64,000 nucleotides of DNA from Sutterella sp. UBA4713 (GCA_002404465.1 DHJT01000028.1:11315-75314), one strand, 5' to 3'. Shown: positions 8,032-19,272, numbered from the stretch's first letter. A program made the numbers and translations. The notes: generated from the letters alone by a model not told the origin.

Positions 8032-9402
8032 ATGCCTTCTGAATTTTGGTCTCAGTGCCTTAATGAACTGAAAACCGAGTTCTCTTCGGAACTCTTTCAT
8101 ACGTGGTTCGCTGACCTTACGGTCGATGACACGTTGCTTGCTGATGACCAACTCAAAATTTTTGCTTCGTCGGCAGCAAAACTATCTGCTTTAAAGGCAG
8201 CTTATTCGCAAAAGCTTTCTGAAATCGTCAACCGTGTTGCCGGAAGAGCTATCACACTGACCTGGTGCGTCTCAAAAACTCCGGCTGTCACGTTGCCGAT
8301 TGCCTCCTCAGTCGAGCAAGATAACAAAACTTCTTTCCCGTCGGCACAGATTAAATCTGGGCTTCTTCCGGATTTGACATTTGAAAATTTTGTTCAGGGA
8401 AAGGCTAACCAAATGGCGTTTGCTGCTGCTTTACAGGTTGCCAATAGTTCAGGAAAGCCTATCTACAACCCATTGATTATCTACGGTGGCGTCGGATTGG
8501 GAAAAACACACCTGATGCACGCCATCGGTCATCAATTTCTGAAAAACAACCAATCGCGCCGTGTTTTGTGCATTTCAGCTCAACAATACCTTGAAGAGTT
8601 TACAGGTGTCATGCGCCTAATGAATGCCGACCCAAATCGATACTTTCAAGCCCTCCGCGATTTTGAAAACCGTTATCAGAACCTTGATATGCTTCTAATC
8701 GATGATATTCAGGGTTTTGCAAATCGCAAAGGAACACAGGCAAGCTTCTTCCAGGTTTTCGAACACATGGTTCCGCATGGAAAGCAAATTGTCATGACAA
8801 GCGATACCTTTCCGCGAGATCTTAAGGAATTACAGGAGCGTCTCTTAAGCCGCATCACTCAGGGTATTACTGTTGAAGTTGAACCTCCGGAACTAGAAAT
8901 GCGTGTTCAGATTCTCTTAAACAAAGCAGAACGCTCGGGGTTATCGATGCCCGAAGACGTTGCCGAAGAGATTGCCAAACGTTTACGTAGCAACGTCCGA
9001 GAGCTCGAAGGAGCCGTTCAGCAGGTTTTAGCGTACACACACTTTCATAAAGTTCCCGTAACGCTTCAAACGATTTCCGAAGCCTTGCGCAACATTTTTC
9101 GCTCAAGCTCGGTACCAGTGACAATTGAGACAATTCAGGAGACGGTTTGCGATTACTTTAAAATCAAAAACTCTGATCTACTTTCCAAAAAACGCACTGC
9201 AGCTGTTTCACATGCCCGACAAGTGGCAATGTATCTGGCAAAGGAACTTACGCAAAAAAGTTTGCCTGAAATCGGCGTTATGTTCGGTGGCAAAGACCAT
9301 ACAACAGTCCTATATGCCTGCCGAAAAATTTCCTCATCGCGATCGACTGATAAGCAATTGCGTAACGACTTGCATATGCTCGAACAACGTATCAAAAGTT
9401 AA
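8032..9402 (+). CDS. dnaA: chromosomal replication initiator protein DnaA
   Basis: DnaA binds DnaA boxes at oriC and, with ATP, melts the origin and loads the helicase. The 456-residue protein has domain I (MPSEFWSQCLNELKTE start), a short linker, the AAA+ domain with Walker A GGVGLGKTH near residue 158 and Walker B LLIDDIQ, and domain IV with the box-binding signature GGKDHTTVLYACRKI near the C-terminus. I chose the ATG at 8032 because it gives the usual N-terminus; a TTG at 7972 in frame would add 20 atypical residues. No good Shine-Dalgarno is seen before 8032. Confidence 0.97.
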   Translation: MPSEFWSQCLNELKTEFSSELFHTWFADLTVDDTLLADDQLKIFASSAAKLSALKAAYSQKLSEIVNRVAGRAITLTWCVSKTPAVTLPIASSVEQDNKTSFPSAQIKSGLLPDLTFENFVQGKANQMAFAAALQVANSSGKPIYNPLIIYGGVGLGKTHLMHAIGHQFLKNNQSRRVLCISAQQYLEEFTGVMRLMNADPNRYFQALRDFENRYQNLDMLLIDDIQGFANRKGTQASFFQVFEHMVPHGKQIVMTSDTFPRDLKELQERLLSRITQGITVEVEPPELEMRVQILLNKAERSGLSMPEDVAEEIAKRLRSNVRELEGAVQQVLAYTHFHKVPVTLQTISEALRNIFRSSSVPVTIETIQETVCDYFKIKNSDLLSKKRTAAVSHARQVAMYLAKELTQKSLPEIGVMFGGKDHTTVLYACRKISSSRSTDKQLRNDLHMLEQRIKS

Positions 9403-9622
9403 GTTGTCGTTTTTTCCAAAAACAGACGATTGCCCTATTTTTCGCATCCCTTTCATGACGAGAAAAAACGCTAATGCGGTTGTCTTATTTCCTTGTATCC
9501 CGTTGTAAAATGGCGGATAGTGTTCCCGTTGCATAAAAGAAGCAAGCAATCGGGAGAAGGTACCGTATAAACGCAGACAAAGTCGGTGCTCTACATGGTC
9601 GGCTGTCAACTGGAGACTTTCT

Positions 9623-10732
9623 ATGCAATTTATTGAGTGCGGGCGAGAGGCACTTCTCAAACCGTTATCTGTCGTCGGAGGAATCATCGAGGGTCGCCAG
9701 ACACTTCCGATTTTGGGCAACATTTTGGTAGAAAAAGACGGCCAGAATTTGACCTTTACGACAACGGATTTGGATATCCAGATTAAGACGCACGCCGCCA
9801 TCGGAATCGGACCTGAGCAGTTAAAAGTCACAATTCCTGCCGCTAAGTTTATTTCCATTCTGAATGCTCTTCCGAAAACAGACAAAGATTTATCTGTGGT
9901 AGCGGAGGGCAAAAAAGTGATTCTTCTTGCCGATGCAAGTCGCTTTACCTTAACCCAGCTCAACGCCGACGAGTATCCTTCACTGCCGGCTATTGCCGAA
10001 GGACGTCAGTTTTCCCTACCGGCCTCAGCACTCAAGTACTTGTTACAGATGGTGCACTTTGCCATGGCGCAACAAGACATTCGTTATTACTTGAATGGGC
10101 TATTACTGGTGGTCGACAAAAACAAGGTGCGTACAGTGGCAACAGACGGGCATCGTTTGGCTTGCTGTGATGCAAATTGTGACATTGATTTTGATGAACC
10201 TTTTGACGCGATTTTGCCGCGTAAAGCTGTCTTGCAATTAATGAAGTTATTGCCGGAAACCGATGAGCCTGTTGCTGTAGAAATTGGAAAAGACCTGGCG
10301 CGCTTTACTTTCGGCGATATCGAATTCCTCGCGAAGCTAATTGACGGAAAATTCCCTGATTACACCCGTGTCATTCCGACCAATAACGACAAAATGTTCT
10401 TAGTAAATCGAGAAAAATTAATCGGTGCATTGCGTCGTGCTGCAATTTTAGCAAATGAAAAATTCAAAGGTCTGCGCTGGCTTGTCACACAAGGCCATCT
10501 TCAAATCCAGAGTATTAACTCAGATATGGAAGAGGCTGTTGAAAACATCGATATTGATTACACAGGCGAAGATCTTGATTTAGGCTTTAACGTGACCTAT
10601 CTACTTGATGTTCTCGGTAATCTGCGAAACTCCGATGTTCGATTCTCGTTCTCCACATCACAAGCAGCAACGCTCCTGACGATGCCCGAGAGCGAACAGT
10701 TCCGTTACGTTCTGATGCCGATGCGCATCTAG
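9623..10732 (+). CDS. dnaN: DNA polymerase III subunit beta (sliding clamp)
   Basis: The sliding clamp keeps DNA polymerase III on the template and binds many repair proteins. The 369-residue length and the three repeated clamp domains are normal; recognisable blocks are LPILGNI (residue 32), TVATDGHRLA (residue 171) and the C-terminal YVLMPMRI. It lies 220 bp after dnaA; that gap shows no other gene. A strong stem-loop follows the stop, before gyrB. Confidence 0.97.
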   Translation: MQFIECGREALLKPLSVVGGIIEGRQTLPILGNILVEKDGQNLTFTTTDLDIQIKTHAAIGIGPEQLKVTIPAAKFISILNALPKTDKDLSVVAEGKKVILLADASRFTLTQLNADEYPSLPAIAEGRQFSLPASALKYLLQMVHFAMAQQDIRYYLNGLLLVVDKNKVRTVATDGHRLACCDANCDIDFDEPFDAILPRKAVLQLMKLLPETDEPVAVEIGKDLARFTFGDIEFLAKLIDGKFPDYTRVIPTNNDKMFLVNREKLIGALRRAAILANEKFKGLRWLVTQGHLQIQSINSDMEEAVENIDIDYTGEDLDLGFNVTYLLDVLGNLRNSDVRFSFSTSQAATLLTMPESEQFRYVLMPMRI

Positions 10733-10763
10733 ACGAAAATCGGTGTTTTATTTTTAGTTCTTA

Positions 10764-10799
10764 AGCGCCAACGAAACGAATCTCATCTTCGTTGGCGCT
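10764..10799 (+). terminator. strong stem-loop between dnaN and gyrB
   Basis: A perfect 12-bp stem, AGCGCCAACGAA with TTCGTTGGCGCT, around a 12-base loop. It is not followed by a T run on either strand, so it may be a weak or factor-assisted terminator, an RNA-processing or stability element between dnaN and gyrB, or a protein site. Confidence 0.5.
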
Positions 10800-10811
10800 G
10801 AGATTCTATAG

Positions 10812-13397
<2,586 letters not shown>

Positions 13398-13408
13398 GAG
13401 GCAAATGC

Positions 13409-14332
13409 ATGGCGTCGAACAGTGAGCAGTTGATTGTTGCAGTTTCTTCTCGCGCATTGTTTGATCTTGAAATGGAGCACCGACTTTTTGAGGAAGCCGG
13501 TATTGAGGCTTATCGCAAGTATCAAACCGAACACAAGGACGATCCACTAAAACCAGGCGTGGCCTATCCTTTTGTTCGGCGTTTGTTGATGCTCAATAAG
13601 ATTTATGGACCGGAGTCATTCAAAGTCATAGTCATCAGCCGAAATTCGCCTGAAACGGGACAACGGTTCTTTTCCTCGTGTCGATACTACAACCTACCGA
13701 TTAAAGCCGGCGCCTTTACCTCCGGACAATCTACGTTTCCGTATCTTTCCGCCTACGGAGCCTCCCTGTTTTTAAGTGCAAATAAAGAAAATGTCATTTG
13801 CGCCATTCGCCAAGGCCTTCCTGCGGGCCTTGTACTTCCGACGGGATTATCGCAACAGGAATCAGACACCGAAAACGAATTGAGGATTGCATTCGATTTT
13901 GACGGTGTTATTGTTGATGACGAATCAGAGAAAGCTTTTAAGAAAGAAGGATTAGCAGGCTTTGAACGCTTTGAACAGCGGCTAAAAACAACGCCGCACG
14001 CTCCAGGTCCCTTACATCAATTATTTAAAAAACTAGCTCGGTTTCAAGACATAGATGAAAAATTAGGGCAGGGAAATCCTTACTACAAGTCCAATATTCG
14101 CGTCGCTATTGTCACAGCTCGTGGAGCTCCGAGTGAACAGCGGTTGATTACAACACTTCGCTCATTCGGAATGCGAGCCGCTGAATTATTTTTGTTGGAC
14201 GGTATGCCTAAAGCTGGTGTTTTAGAAGCATTTCGTCCGCATATCTTTTTTGATGACCAAATTCGGCATTTAGAGTGCACGAAGCAAATAGTCCCTAGTG
14301 TTCTGATTCCGTTTGGGGTGCGTAATGAGTAG
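13409..14332 (+). CDS. 5'-nucleotidase (cytosolic NT5C1-like family)
   Basis: A 307-residue protein of the 5'-nucleotidase family related to eukaryotic cytosolic 5'-nucleotidase I, with a HAD-type fold; members hydrolyse nucleoside 5'-monophosphates. The family N-terminus LIVAVSSRALFDLE, the RNSPETGQRFF stretch near residue 92 and the HAD nucleophile motif AFDFDGVIVDDE near residue 168 are all visible, as are the later HAD elements VTARGAP and FFDDQ. It follows gyrB by 11 bp with AGAGG upstream of the ATG, so it is probably co-transcribed. Substrate preference cannot be told from sequence. Confidence 0.85.
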   Translation: MASNSEQLIVAVSSRALFDLEMEHRLFEEAGIEAYRKYQTEHKDDPLKPGVAYPFVRRLLMLNKIYGPESFKVIVISRNSPETGQRFFSSCRYYNLPIKAGAFTSGQSTFPYLSAYGASLFLSANKENVICAIRQGLPAGLVLPTGLSQQESDTENELRIAFDFDGVIVDDESEKAFKKEGLAGFERFEQRLKTTPHAPGPLHQLFKKLARFQDIDEKLGQGNPYYKSNIRVAIVTARGAPSEQRLITTLRSFGMRAAELFLLDGMPKAGVLEAFRPHIFFDDQIRHLECTKQIVPSVLIPFGVRNE

Positions 14333-14607
14333 GGAAATTCTGTTGTTGATAGATAAATTTTAAAAAATAAAAAAATAGTAGTAACAATAAGTAGCAAAGA
14401 ATCTGTGGAAAACATCAAAAAAGTCAAAGGTTTCATAAAATTAGGTAAAGAACATCTCTCTGAATAACTTTTGTAAACCTTGTGAGGCAAACTGAAGATC
14501 ATGTGAAGAAAATTGACGGACTACGATCAATCAATGGTGTTGATGTGGACAAACCGGAGCTTTTCACAGCGAACTCACAGAGTTATTCAGATAAAACGGG
14601 GAAAAAT
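14333..14607. other. AT-rich intergenic region with DnaA-box-like repeats
   Basis: A 275-bp gene-free stretch. It begins with a very AT-rich tract (about 14351-14390), then carries TGTGGAAAA (14404-14412), TGTGGACAA (14544-14552), TTTTCACAG (14561-14569) and a perfect 11-bp inverted repeat TCTGAATAACT/AGTTATTCAGA (14459-14469 and 14581-14591). The first matches the relaxed DnaA-box consensus TTWTNCACA on the minus strand; the others have mismatches. It may be a secondary DnaA-binding cluster, part of the origin, or simply the lipoprotein promoter region. Confidence 0.4.
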
Positions 14608-15273
14608 ATGAAAAAAACAATTTACTGCGTTGCACTAGCGTGCTTTATTACCGGAACGGTATTGAGCGGATGTACGGCCGTCGCCATCGGCGGAGCTACG
14701 TATGCGACAACAACGGCTGTCGGCACAATTATCGATCGGAGAACAACCGGAACGATTGTTGACGATGAATTATTAGAAAAGAAAATTTCATATGAAATCA
14801 GCAACGAACTCGGTAAATCGGTCAATAGCCACATAACTGTGACTTGCTACAACCGACGAGTTCTTCTAACAGGAGAGATTTCCAGTCAACATGCGCAATC
14901 AATTGCTTCGAAAGTGGCAGCCGAAAGCACAGGGGTCCGTGAAGTCATTAATGAGTTGCGGGTTCAGGATAATGCTGGGATCTTCGAGCGAATGGGAGAT
15001 TCGACCTTAGCGACTAAAGTGCGTACTCGCATTGTTGCCAATCAAAAAGTAGAACTTAACCAAATGAAAATCGCCGTCGATCGCGGCATTGTTTACATCA
15101 TCGGAATTCTTACAGCCCAGGAAAATAAGACGGCTTGTGAAATTGCAGCTTCGACATCTGGTGTTGTTCGGGTTGTTTCGTGCGCGGAAATCGTGACACC
15201 TGAACAGGTTCAAGAACAAATGCGCCAATTGCAGAATAACCAAAACAAGGCTTCTGGTGACATACCTCAGTGA
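14608..15273 (+). CDS. BON-domain outer-membrane lipoprotein (DolP/YraP-like)
   Basis: A 221-residue lipoprotein with two BON domains, like DolP (YraP), which supports outer-membrane integrity in enterobacteria and binds anionic phospholipid. The signal peptide starts MKKTIYCVALACF and ends in the lipobox LSGC near residue 20, after which comes a glycine/threonine-rich segment. The BON domains follow (about residues 55-120 and 130-200; motifs VLLTGEIS and VYIIGILT). The ATG at 14608 has CGGGGA upstream; the open frame extends further 5' to 14482 but that part is not signal-peptide-like and lies in the repeat region. It is the last plus-strand gene before the menA block. Confidence 0.88.
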   Translation: MKKTIYCVALACFITGTVLSGCTAVAIGGATYATTTAVGTIIDRRTTGTIVDDELLEKKISYEISNELGKSVNSHITVTCYNRRVLLTGEISSQHAQSIASKVAAESTGVREVINELRVQDNAGIFERMGDSTLATKVRTRIVANQKVELNQMKIAVDRGIVYIIGILTAQENKTACEIAASTSGVVRVVSCAEIVTPEQVQEQMRQLQNNQNKASGDIPQ

Positions 15274-15312
15274 GTCCGGGCAGAAAATTCTCAAACAATC
15301 GTTGCGTGTAAG

Positions 15313-16236
15313 TTAAAAATTTAAGAGGCTGGCCGCTACAACGGAAACGGTCAACAGACTCGAAAAAGAAAGCTCCAATTTAACTGTTGAAAACAAAATG
15401 GCATTAAGCGCTTCGTCTTGTTGTCTCGGTAGTGTTTTAATGAGAAAGAGGCACTTCGGCAAGACTAACAGGACGATAGTCACTGGATATAGGCGCAAGT
15501 CCGAAAGAATGATCCCTGCACAAGCCATAAAAGGCAATAATATTAGGCATGTGTACAGAAGGCGAGTTTTTTGAGGTCCAAGAAGAACGGCTAGTGTCAT
15601 GCGTTTGACAGAGGCATCATGCACGATATCGCGGTAGTTATTAATGACTAAGACGGCCGTTGCCAGAAAACCGACGGAACAAGAAGCAAAAAAACAGGAT
15701 AAGGAAAAGGATTGTGTCTGCAGATAGTAGGTTCCGCAGACGGCTGTAATTCCGAAAAAGACAAAGCACACGACTTCACTTATCGGGGTGAAGGCCAAGG
15801 GTTTCGGACCTCCCATATACAAGTAGGCTGCAACGATTGAGGCTACGCTGATAAAGATGATAACCCAGCCGCCGGAGATCATCAGATAAAGCGTATCGAG
15901 TGCAACGATAAATCCGAGAAAAACAATGGCCTTTTCTACACGTGATACGGAAAGAAGTCCTAAGGAAGTTGCTCTCGGAAGACCTTTTCGGTTTGTGCGT
16001 TCTGCATTTCTGCGAGTGTAGGCCGCGTCATTTTCCATGTTAGATATGGCTTGCATGAGAACGGATAAAAGGATTGTCGCTAATGCGACAGTCCAGTCCA
16101 GAGTGTGCCTATCAAAAAAAGCGATAGCCAACCCAACAAGTACAGGAGACAAAGCAATCGCCCAGGTTTTCGGACGACAGCACATCATCCAAGCTTCGAG
16201 CGAATTTGCTTTTAGGCTGGAATTGCCGTTTGTCAT
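15313..16236 (-). CDS. menA: 1,4-dihydroxy-2-naphthoate polyprenyltransferase MenA
   Basis: MenA, an integral-membrane UbiA-family prenyltransferase, attaches the isoprenoid tail to DHNA to give demethylmenaquinone. The 307-residue protein has about nine membrane segments and the MenA N-terminus RPKTWAIALSPVLVG. The second Asp-rich motif NNYRDIVHD (from residue 199) followed by KRMTLAVLLG is canonical. The first motif, normally NDxxDxxxD-like, reads NDAAYTRRNAER (N69-D70), keeping only one aspartate. Presence of MenA implies menaquinone respiration, unlike most Burkholderiales, and fits Sutterellaceae. It overlaps ybeD by four bases. Confidence 0.88.
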   Translation of the reverse strand: MTNGNSSLKANSLEAWMMCCRPKTWAIALSPVLVGLAIAFFDRHTLDWTVALATILLSVLMQAISNMENDAAYTRRNAERTNRKGLPRATSLGLLSVSRVEKAIVFLGFIVALDTLYLMISGGWVIIFISVASIVAAYLYMGGPKPLAFTPISEVVCFVFFGITAVCGTYYLQTQSFSLSCFFASCSVGFLATAVLVINNYRDIVHDASVKRMTLAVLLGPQKTRLLYTCLILLPFMACAGIILSDLRLYPVTIVLLVLPKCLFLIKTLPRQQDEALNAILFSTVKLELSFSSLLTVSVVAASLLNF

Positions 16237-16505
16237 AGAACAAACCTTGCATCTTCAAGTGCTGTCAGAGCACGATAAACAGCATCGAGTTGCTCTTGGC
16301 TGTCGACAAAAACATCAGCAGTCAAAGAAATGTAAGCTTTGTTTTTCGAGTATTCTGAAATCAGTGTTGACGGCTCGAAAAGAGGCACAACCGAACGGAT
16401 GGCCGCAGTAACGTCGCCGGTAAAACTTTCCGTATTATTGCCGACGATTTTGATTGGAAATAGTGTAGGAAATGTTAAAAGAGGTTTATTTGATTCTTGT
16501 TTCAT
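16233..16505 (-). CDS. ybeD: YbeD family protein (DUF493)
   Basis: A 90-residue DUF493 protein with the family pattern FPTLFPIKIVG at residue 12 and SLTADVFVDSQEQLDAVYRAL in the second half, an ACT-like fold of unknown function. In proteobacteria ybeD typically sits between dacA and lipB. Here the upstream partner is indeed a DacA-family gene, overlapping it by 20 bases, but menA follows in place of lipB-lipA. The overlaps on both sides suggest one transcript dacA-like, ybeD, menA. Confidence 0.9.
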   Translation of the reverse strand: MKQESNKPLLTFPTLFPIKIVGNNTESFTGDVTAAIRSVVPLFEPSTLISEYSKNKAYISLTADVFVDSQEQLDAVYRALTALEDARFVL

Positions 16506-17715
16506 TGCCGGAAAAATAATTTTCTGTTGTTCTTAGTCGAACATCGTCAATCAGGCGACTAATAAAACCGCCTTGCCCGATATCATGTCTTGCATACAAG
16601 GGAAAGGATGCGATGGGATTTTCTTCAAAAGAAACCTGTAGATCGCCGATTCTTTCACCTTTTTTGATAGGGGCGACAAGCGGGTGCATGTAAACGACTC
16701 GCGTAGAAAACCCGCCGGTACCTCTGGCAATCAAAAGTTTATGTGGGATGGTGACCCAGACGGCGCGAGAAAAACCGACGTCAAGTTTATCCCGGTTTCC
16801 TTTTAAAACATCAAGCCTGGCAATCGTTGTATTGTCATCAAATAGCTTAATCGTATCGTAGTTAAGCCAACCCTGACGCAATAGGTTGAATGATTCATCA
16901 ATTGTTTTTTCACGATTCTTGCCGTTAAGAACAACGCTAATCAATGAACGGGGAATCATTTTTTCATTTTCTTGACGTAACCACGACGAAATCACGTTTA
17001 AGTTTGAGGTACTAGCCATTACCCCGTTGATGCTCGGACTTTTCCATAGAGACAAGTTGCAATTTTTCTGGGTGTGTCCGGAAAAAGAGAATTCTGCCTG
17101 AGAGAACCATGCGAAAGCTTCTGGAAACTCAATACGAATTTGATTAGCTAAGATGGCTAAATCGTTGGCTGAGGATGTTTGATTCGAAGAGGCAATCGGG
17201 AAGGTGAAAACTGAATCATGCATGCCAAGGCTTTTGGCCAGTCGATTCATCTCTTGAGCAAATGTTTCATAGCTTCCGCTTAAAAAGCGCGCCGTGGCAA
17301 GACAAGAATCTTCCGCACCGACGATGGCAATTGATTGTAATAATGTTTTTAACGGGACTTTTGTTTCCGAAACCAAATAAATGCGTCGAGGGCTTTGTGA
17401 GCGCTGTGTGTCCTCATAGCTTACGGGAACGGATGCTGTAGCGAGTTTTTGATTTTTCTCCGAGAGTTTTAACGCCGTGTAAAGCGTCATCAAACACGTC
17501 AGTTCCGACGGATTAATGCTTTCATGGGCTCTTTTTTCAAATAAGACGGCACCGCTTTCTGCATCAATTAAAACAGCGATCGGCGCAGCAAGATGCATTG
17601 ATTCTGCACGAACGGTGTTGCTTAATGCAAAAAGAAAGAGACAAGAGACAATAGCAAGAAAATTTCGTAACATGCGTGGAATTTTACTTTTTTGTTTCGC
17701 GAAAGTCTGTGGCAT
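16486..17715 (-). CDS. DacA-family D,D-carboxypeptidase homologue lacking all catalytic motifs
   Basis: Overall sequence and synteny (directly before ybeD) mark this 409-residue protein as the orthologue of DacA/PBP5-type D-alanyl-D-alanine carboxypeptidases, including the C-terminal beta-rich domain (about residues 290-380). A signal peptide is visible at residues 15-37 (LRNFLAIVSCLFLFALS, then VRA). The active-site SxxK, in PASLTKLMT of the family, aligns with PSELTCLMT (residues 69-77), so Ser and Lys are Glu71 and Cys74. The SGN motif aligns with GAE in AIVGAEDSCLATARF, and the KTG region (GLKTGHT) with PSINGVMAS. The frame is intact, so this looks like a conserved pseudoenzyme, not a decayed gene. 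An ATG at 17673 directly before the signal peptide is an alternative start. Confidence 0.85.
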   Translation of the reverse strand: MPQTFAKQKSKIPRMLRNFLAIVSCLFLFALSNTVRAESMHLAAPIAVLIDAESGAVLFEKRAHESINPSELTCLMTLYTALKLSEKNQKLATASVPVSYEDTQRSQSPRRIYLVSETKVPLKTLLQSIAIVGAEDSCLATARFLSGSYETFAQEMNRLAKSLGMHDSVFTFPIASSNQTSSANDLAILANQIRIEFPEAFAWFSQAEFSFSGHTQKNCNLSLWKSPSINGVMASTSNLNVISSWLRQENEKMIPRSLISVVLNGKNREKTIDESFNLLRQGWLNYDTIKLFDDNTTIARLDVLKGNRDKLDVGFSRAVWVTIPHKLLIARGTGGFSTRVVYMHPLVAPIKKGERIGDLQVSFEENPIASFPLYARHDIGQGGFISRLIDDVRLRTTENYFSGNETRIK

Positions 17716-17770
17716 TATCAGTTAGCCGTTTCGAGTAAGAGAGGTGTACTTTTTTTCAGGATTCAATACG

Positions 17771-18517
17771 ATGTCTGTGCGTGAAAAGCAACTATCGGAT
17801 TCTCTCGGACCACGGTTTTGTGTCCGGTGGCTCGAACAAACCGAAAGTACGAATGCAAATGTCAAACATGATTTGGTAGCGGGTTTTGATCATCGCGTAC
17901 TTGTGTGTCTGGCTGATCATCAAACAAAAGGCAAGGGTACACGCGGTCGTATGTGGATAAGTGAAAAAGAAGCACTGCTTGTGAGTATCGGCTTTCGTGA
18001 TACCGAACCGAATCCGGCTTTAATGCCTGTTCTTGGGTGGGAAGTGATGAATTTATGTCGGCAAACGGATTCGCGCGTACGCGTTAAATGGCCGAATGAC
18101 TTGTGGGCAGATGGAAAAAAACTCGGAGGGATTTTGTGTGAGGTCGTTCATCAAAAAGATAAGCACACGGGGTTGGTTATCGGAATCGGAATTAATCTTA
18201 AAGGAGACAATTTACAGCATGCTTATCTCAAACTTGCACCGGAAAAGTATCTCGAATTTTTCTCCAATGTGATTCGAACGGTCACTGATTGTGTACAAAC
18301 ATTTACGCCTGCGAGAGTTCGACAGATTTGTTCGCAATGGAAACGCTTTGACGTACTCTATGGGACTCAAGTCTTTGCTCAGACAGTAAATGGTCGGATA
18401 ATTTCAGGTACGGAACTGGGAATCAATGAAAAAGGGGAGTTGATTCTTTCCCGCGGAACGCAACAAATGGCGTTTTCAGATATCACCCTGCACACTAACA
18501 TGAGACGGCGAGAGTGA
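17771..18517 (+). CDS. birA: biotin--[acetyl-CoA-carboxylase] ligase
   Basis: BirA activates biotin with ATP and transfers it to the biotin carboxyl carrier protein. The 248-residue protein lacks the N-terminal DNA-binding helix-turn-helix, so it is a group I ligase without the repressor role. Motifs: ESTN at the start of the catalytic domain, KGKGTRGRMW (the biotinyl-AMP loop, usually GRGRRGR), KWPNDLW and KLGGILCE, and a small C-terminal SH3-like domain. The ATG at 17771 has CAGGAT upstream; an in-frame GTG at 17744 is less likely. It diverges from the DacA-like gene and overlaps coaX by four bases. Confidence 0.95.
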   Translation: MSVREKQLSDSLGPRFCVRWLEQTESTNANVKHDLVAGFDHRVLVCLADHQTKGKGTRGRMWISEKEALLVSIGFRDTEPNPALMPVLGWEVMNLCRQTDSRVRVKWPNDLWADGKKLGGILCEVVHQKDKHTGLVIGIGINLKGDNLQHAYLKLAPEKYLEFFSNVIRTVTDCVQTFTPARVRQICSQWKRFDVLYGTQVFAQTVNGRIISGTELGINEKGELILSRGTQQMAFSDITLHTNMRRRE

Positions 18518-19272
18518 CGGTTTTATTGGTTGATTTGGGAAACACGGCTTTGAAGTGGTCTACTTCGGAATTTCCCGGAGAGCCGCATACATACGTGCAT
18601 GCAGGGTCTTCGATTCTTTCCGAAGAGTTGATTCGTCAGTGGTTATCGCTACGCCCGAGCCGTGTTTTCGGTTGTATGGTCTCGAGTGAAGCTTTGGCCT
18701 TGTCGCTGACGAAATTTTTTAATCGGCAGCAGATTCACTGGGAATGGCTTCAATCGGAAAAAGTCTTTAAAGGCCCATTTTGTTTGAAAAATGGGTATGA
18801 CAATTACAAGCAACTTGGAAGTGATCGGTGGTATGCCGCAATCGGAGCTGCTAGCCTTTTTCCAAATAAGGCACTTTTGATTGCTCAAATCGGGACTGCG
18901 ACAACAGTTGATACGGTTTTACCTGATCGTAGCGGCATGATTTTCCTTGGCGGGCGCATTTTGGCAGGTCCGTCACTCATGATCTCATCGCTTACCGGAG
19001 CAACGCAGTGCAAGTACAGCGAACCAGGAAAACAAGAAGCCTTTCCCTTAAATACGGTTGACGCCATCAGTACGGGAATTATCGAAGCACATTTGGGGGT
19101 TTTTGAGCACGCCTGTCGTGCTGTTCGAGAAAAGGGATTTGAACCGCAGATTGTTTTCGCTGGCGGCGCTGCCCCGCTTTTGGCCCCTTACATTACTCAG
19201 GCATTTCCCGGAGCTGTACAAAAACATAATTTGGTTTTGCATGGATTGGCCTTAAGATCCAAGCTTGATTAA
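18514..19272 (+). CDS. coaX: type III pantothenate kinase
   Basis: CoaX phosphorylates pantothenate, the first step of coenzyme A synthesis; it belongs to the ASKHA superfamily and is not inhibited by CoA. The 252-residue protein has the N-terminal phosphate-binding motif VDLGNTALKW, the substrate motif GSDRWYAAIGA near residue 108 and GTATTVD. It starts with GTG overlapping the birA stop (GTGA), so translation is coupled. The pair birA-coaX followed by a SPOR protein is common in Burkholderiales. Confidence 0.95.
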   Translation: MTVLLVDLGNTALKWSTSEFPGEPHTYVHAGSSILSEELIRQWLSLRPSRVFGCMVSSEALALSLTKFFNRQQIHWEWLQSEKVFKGPFCLKNGYDNYKQLGSDRWYAAIGAASLFPNKALLIAQIGTATTVDTVLPDRSGMIFLGGRILAGPSLMISSLTGATQCKYSEPGKQEAFPLNTVDAISTGIIEAHLGVFEHACRAVREKGFEPQIVFAGGAAPLLAPYITQAFPGAVQKHNLVLHGLALRSKLD

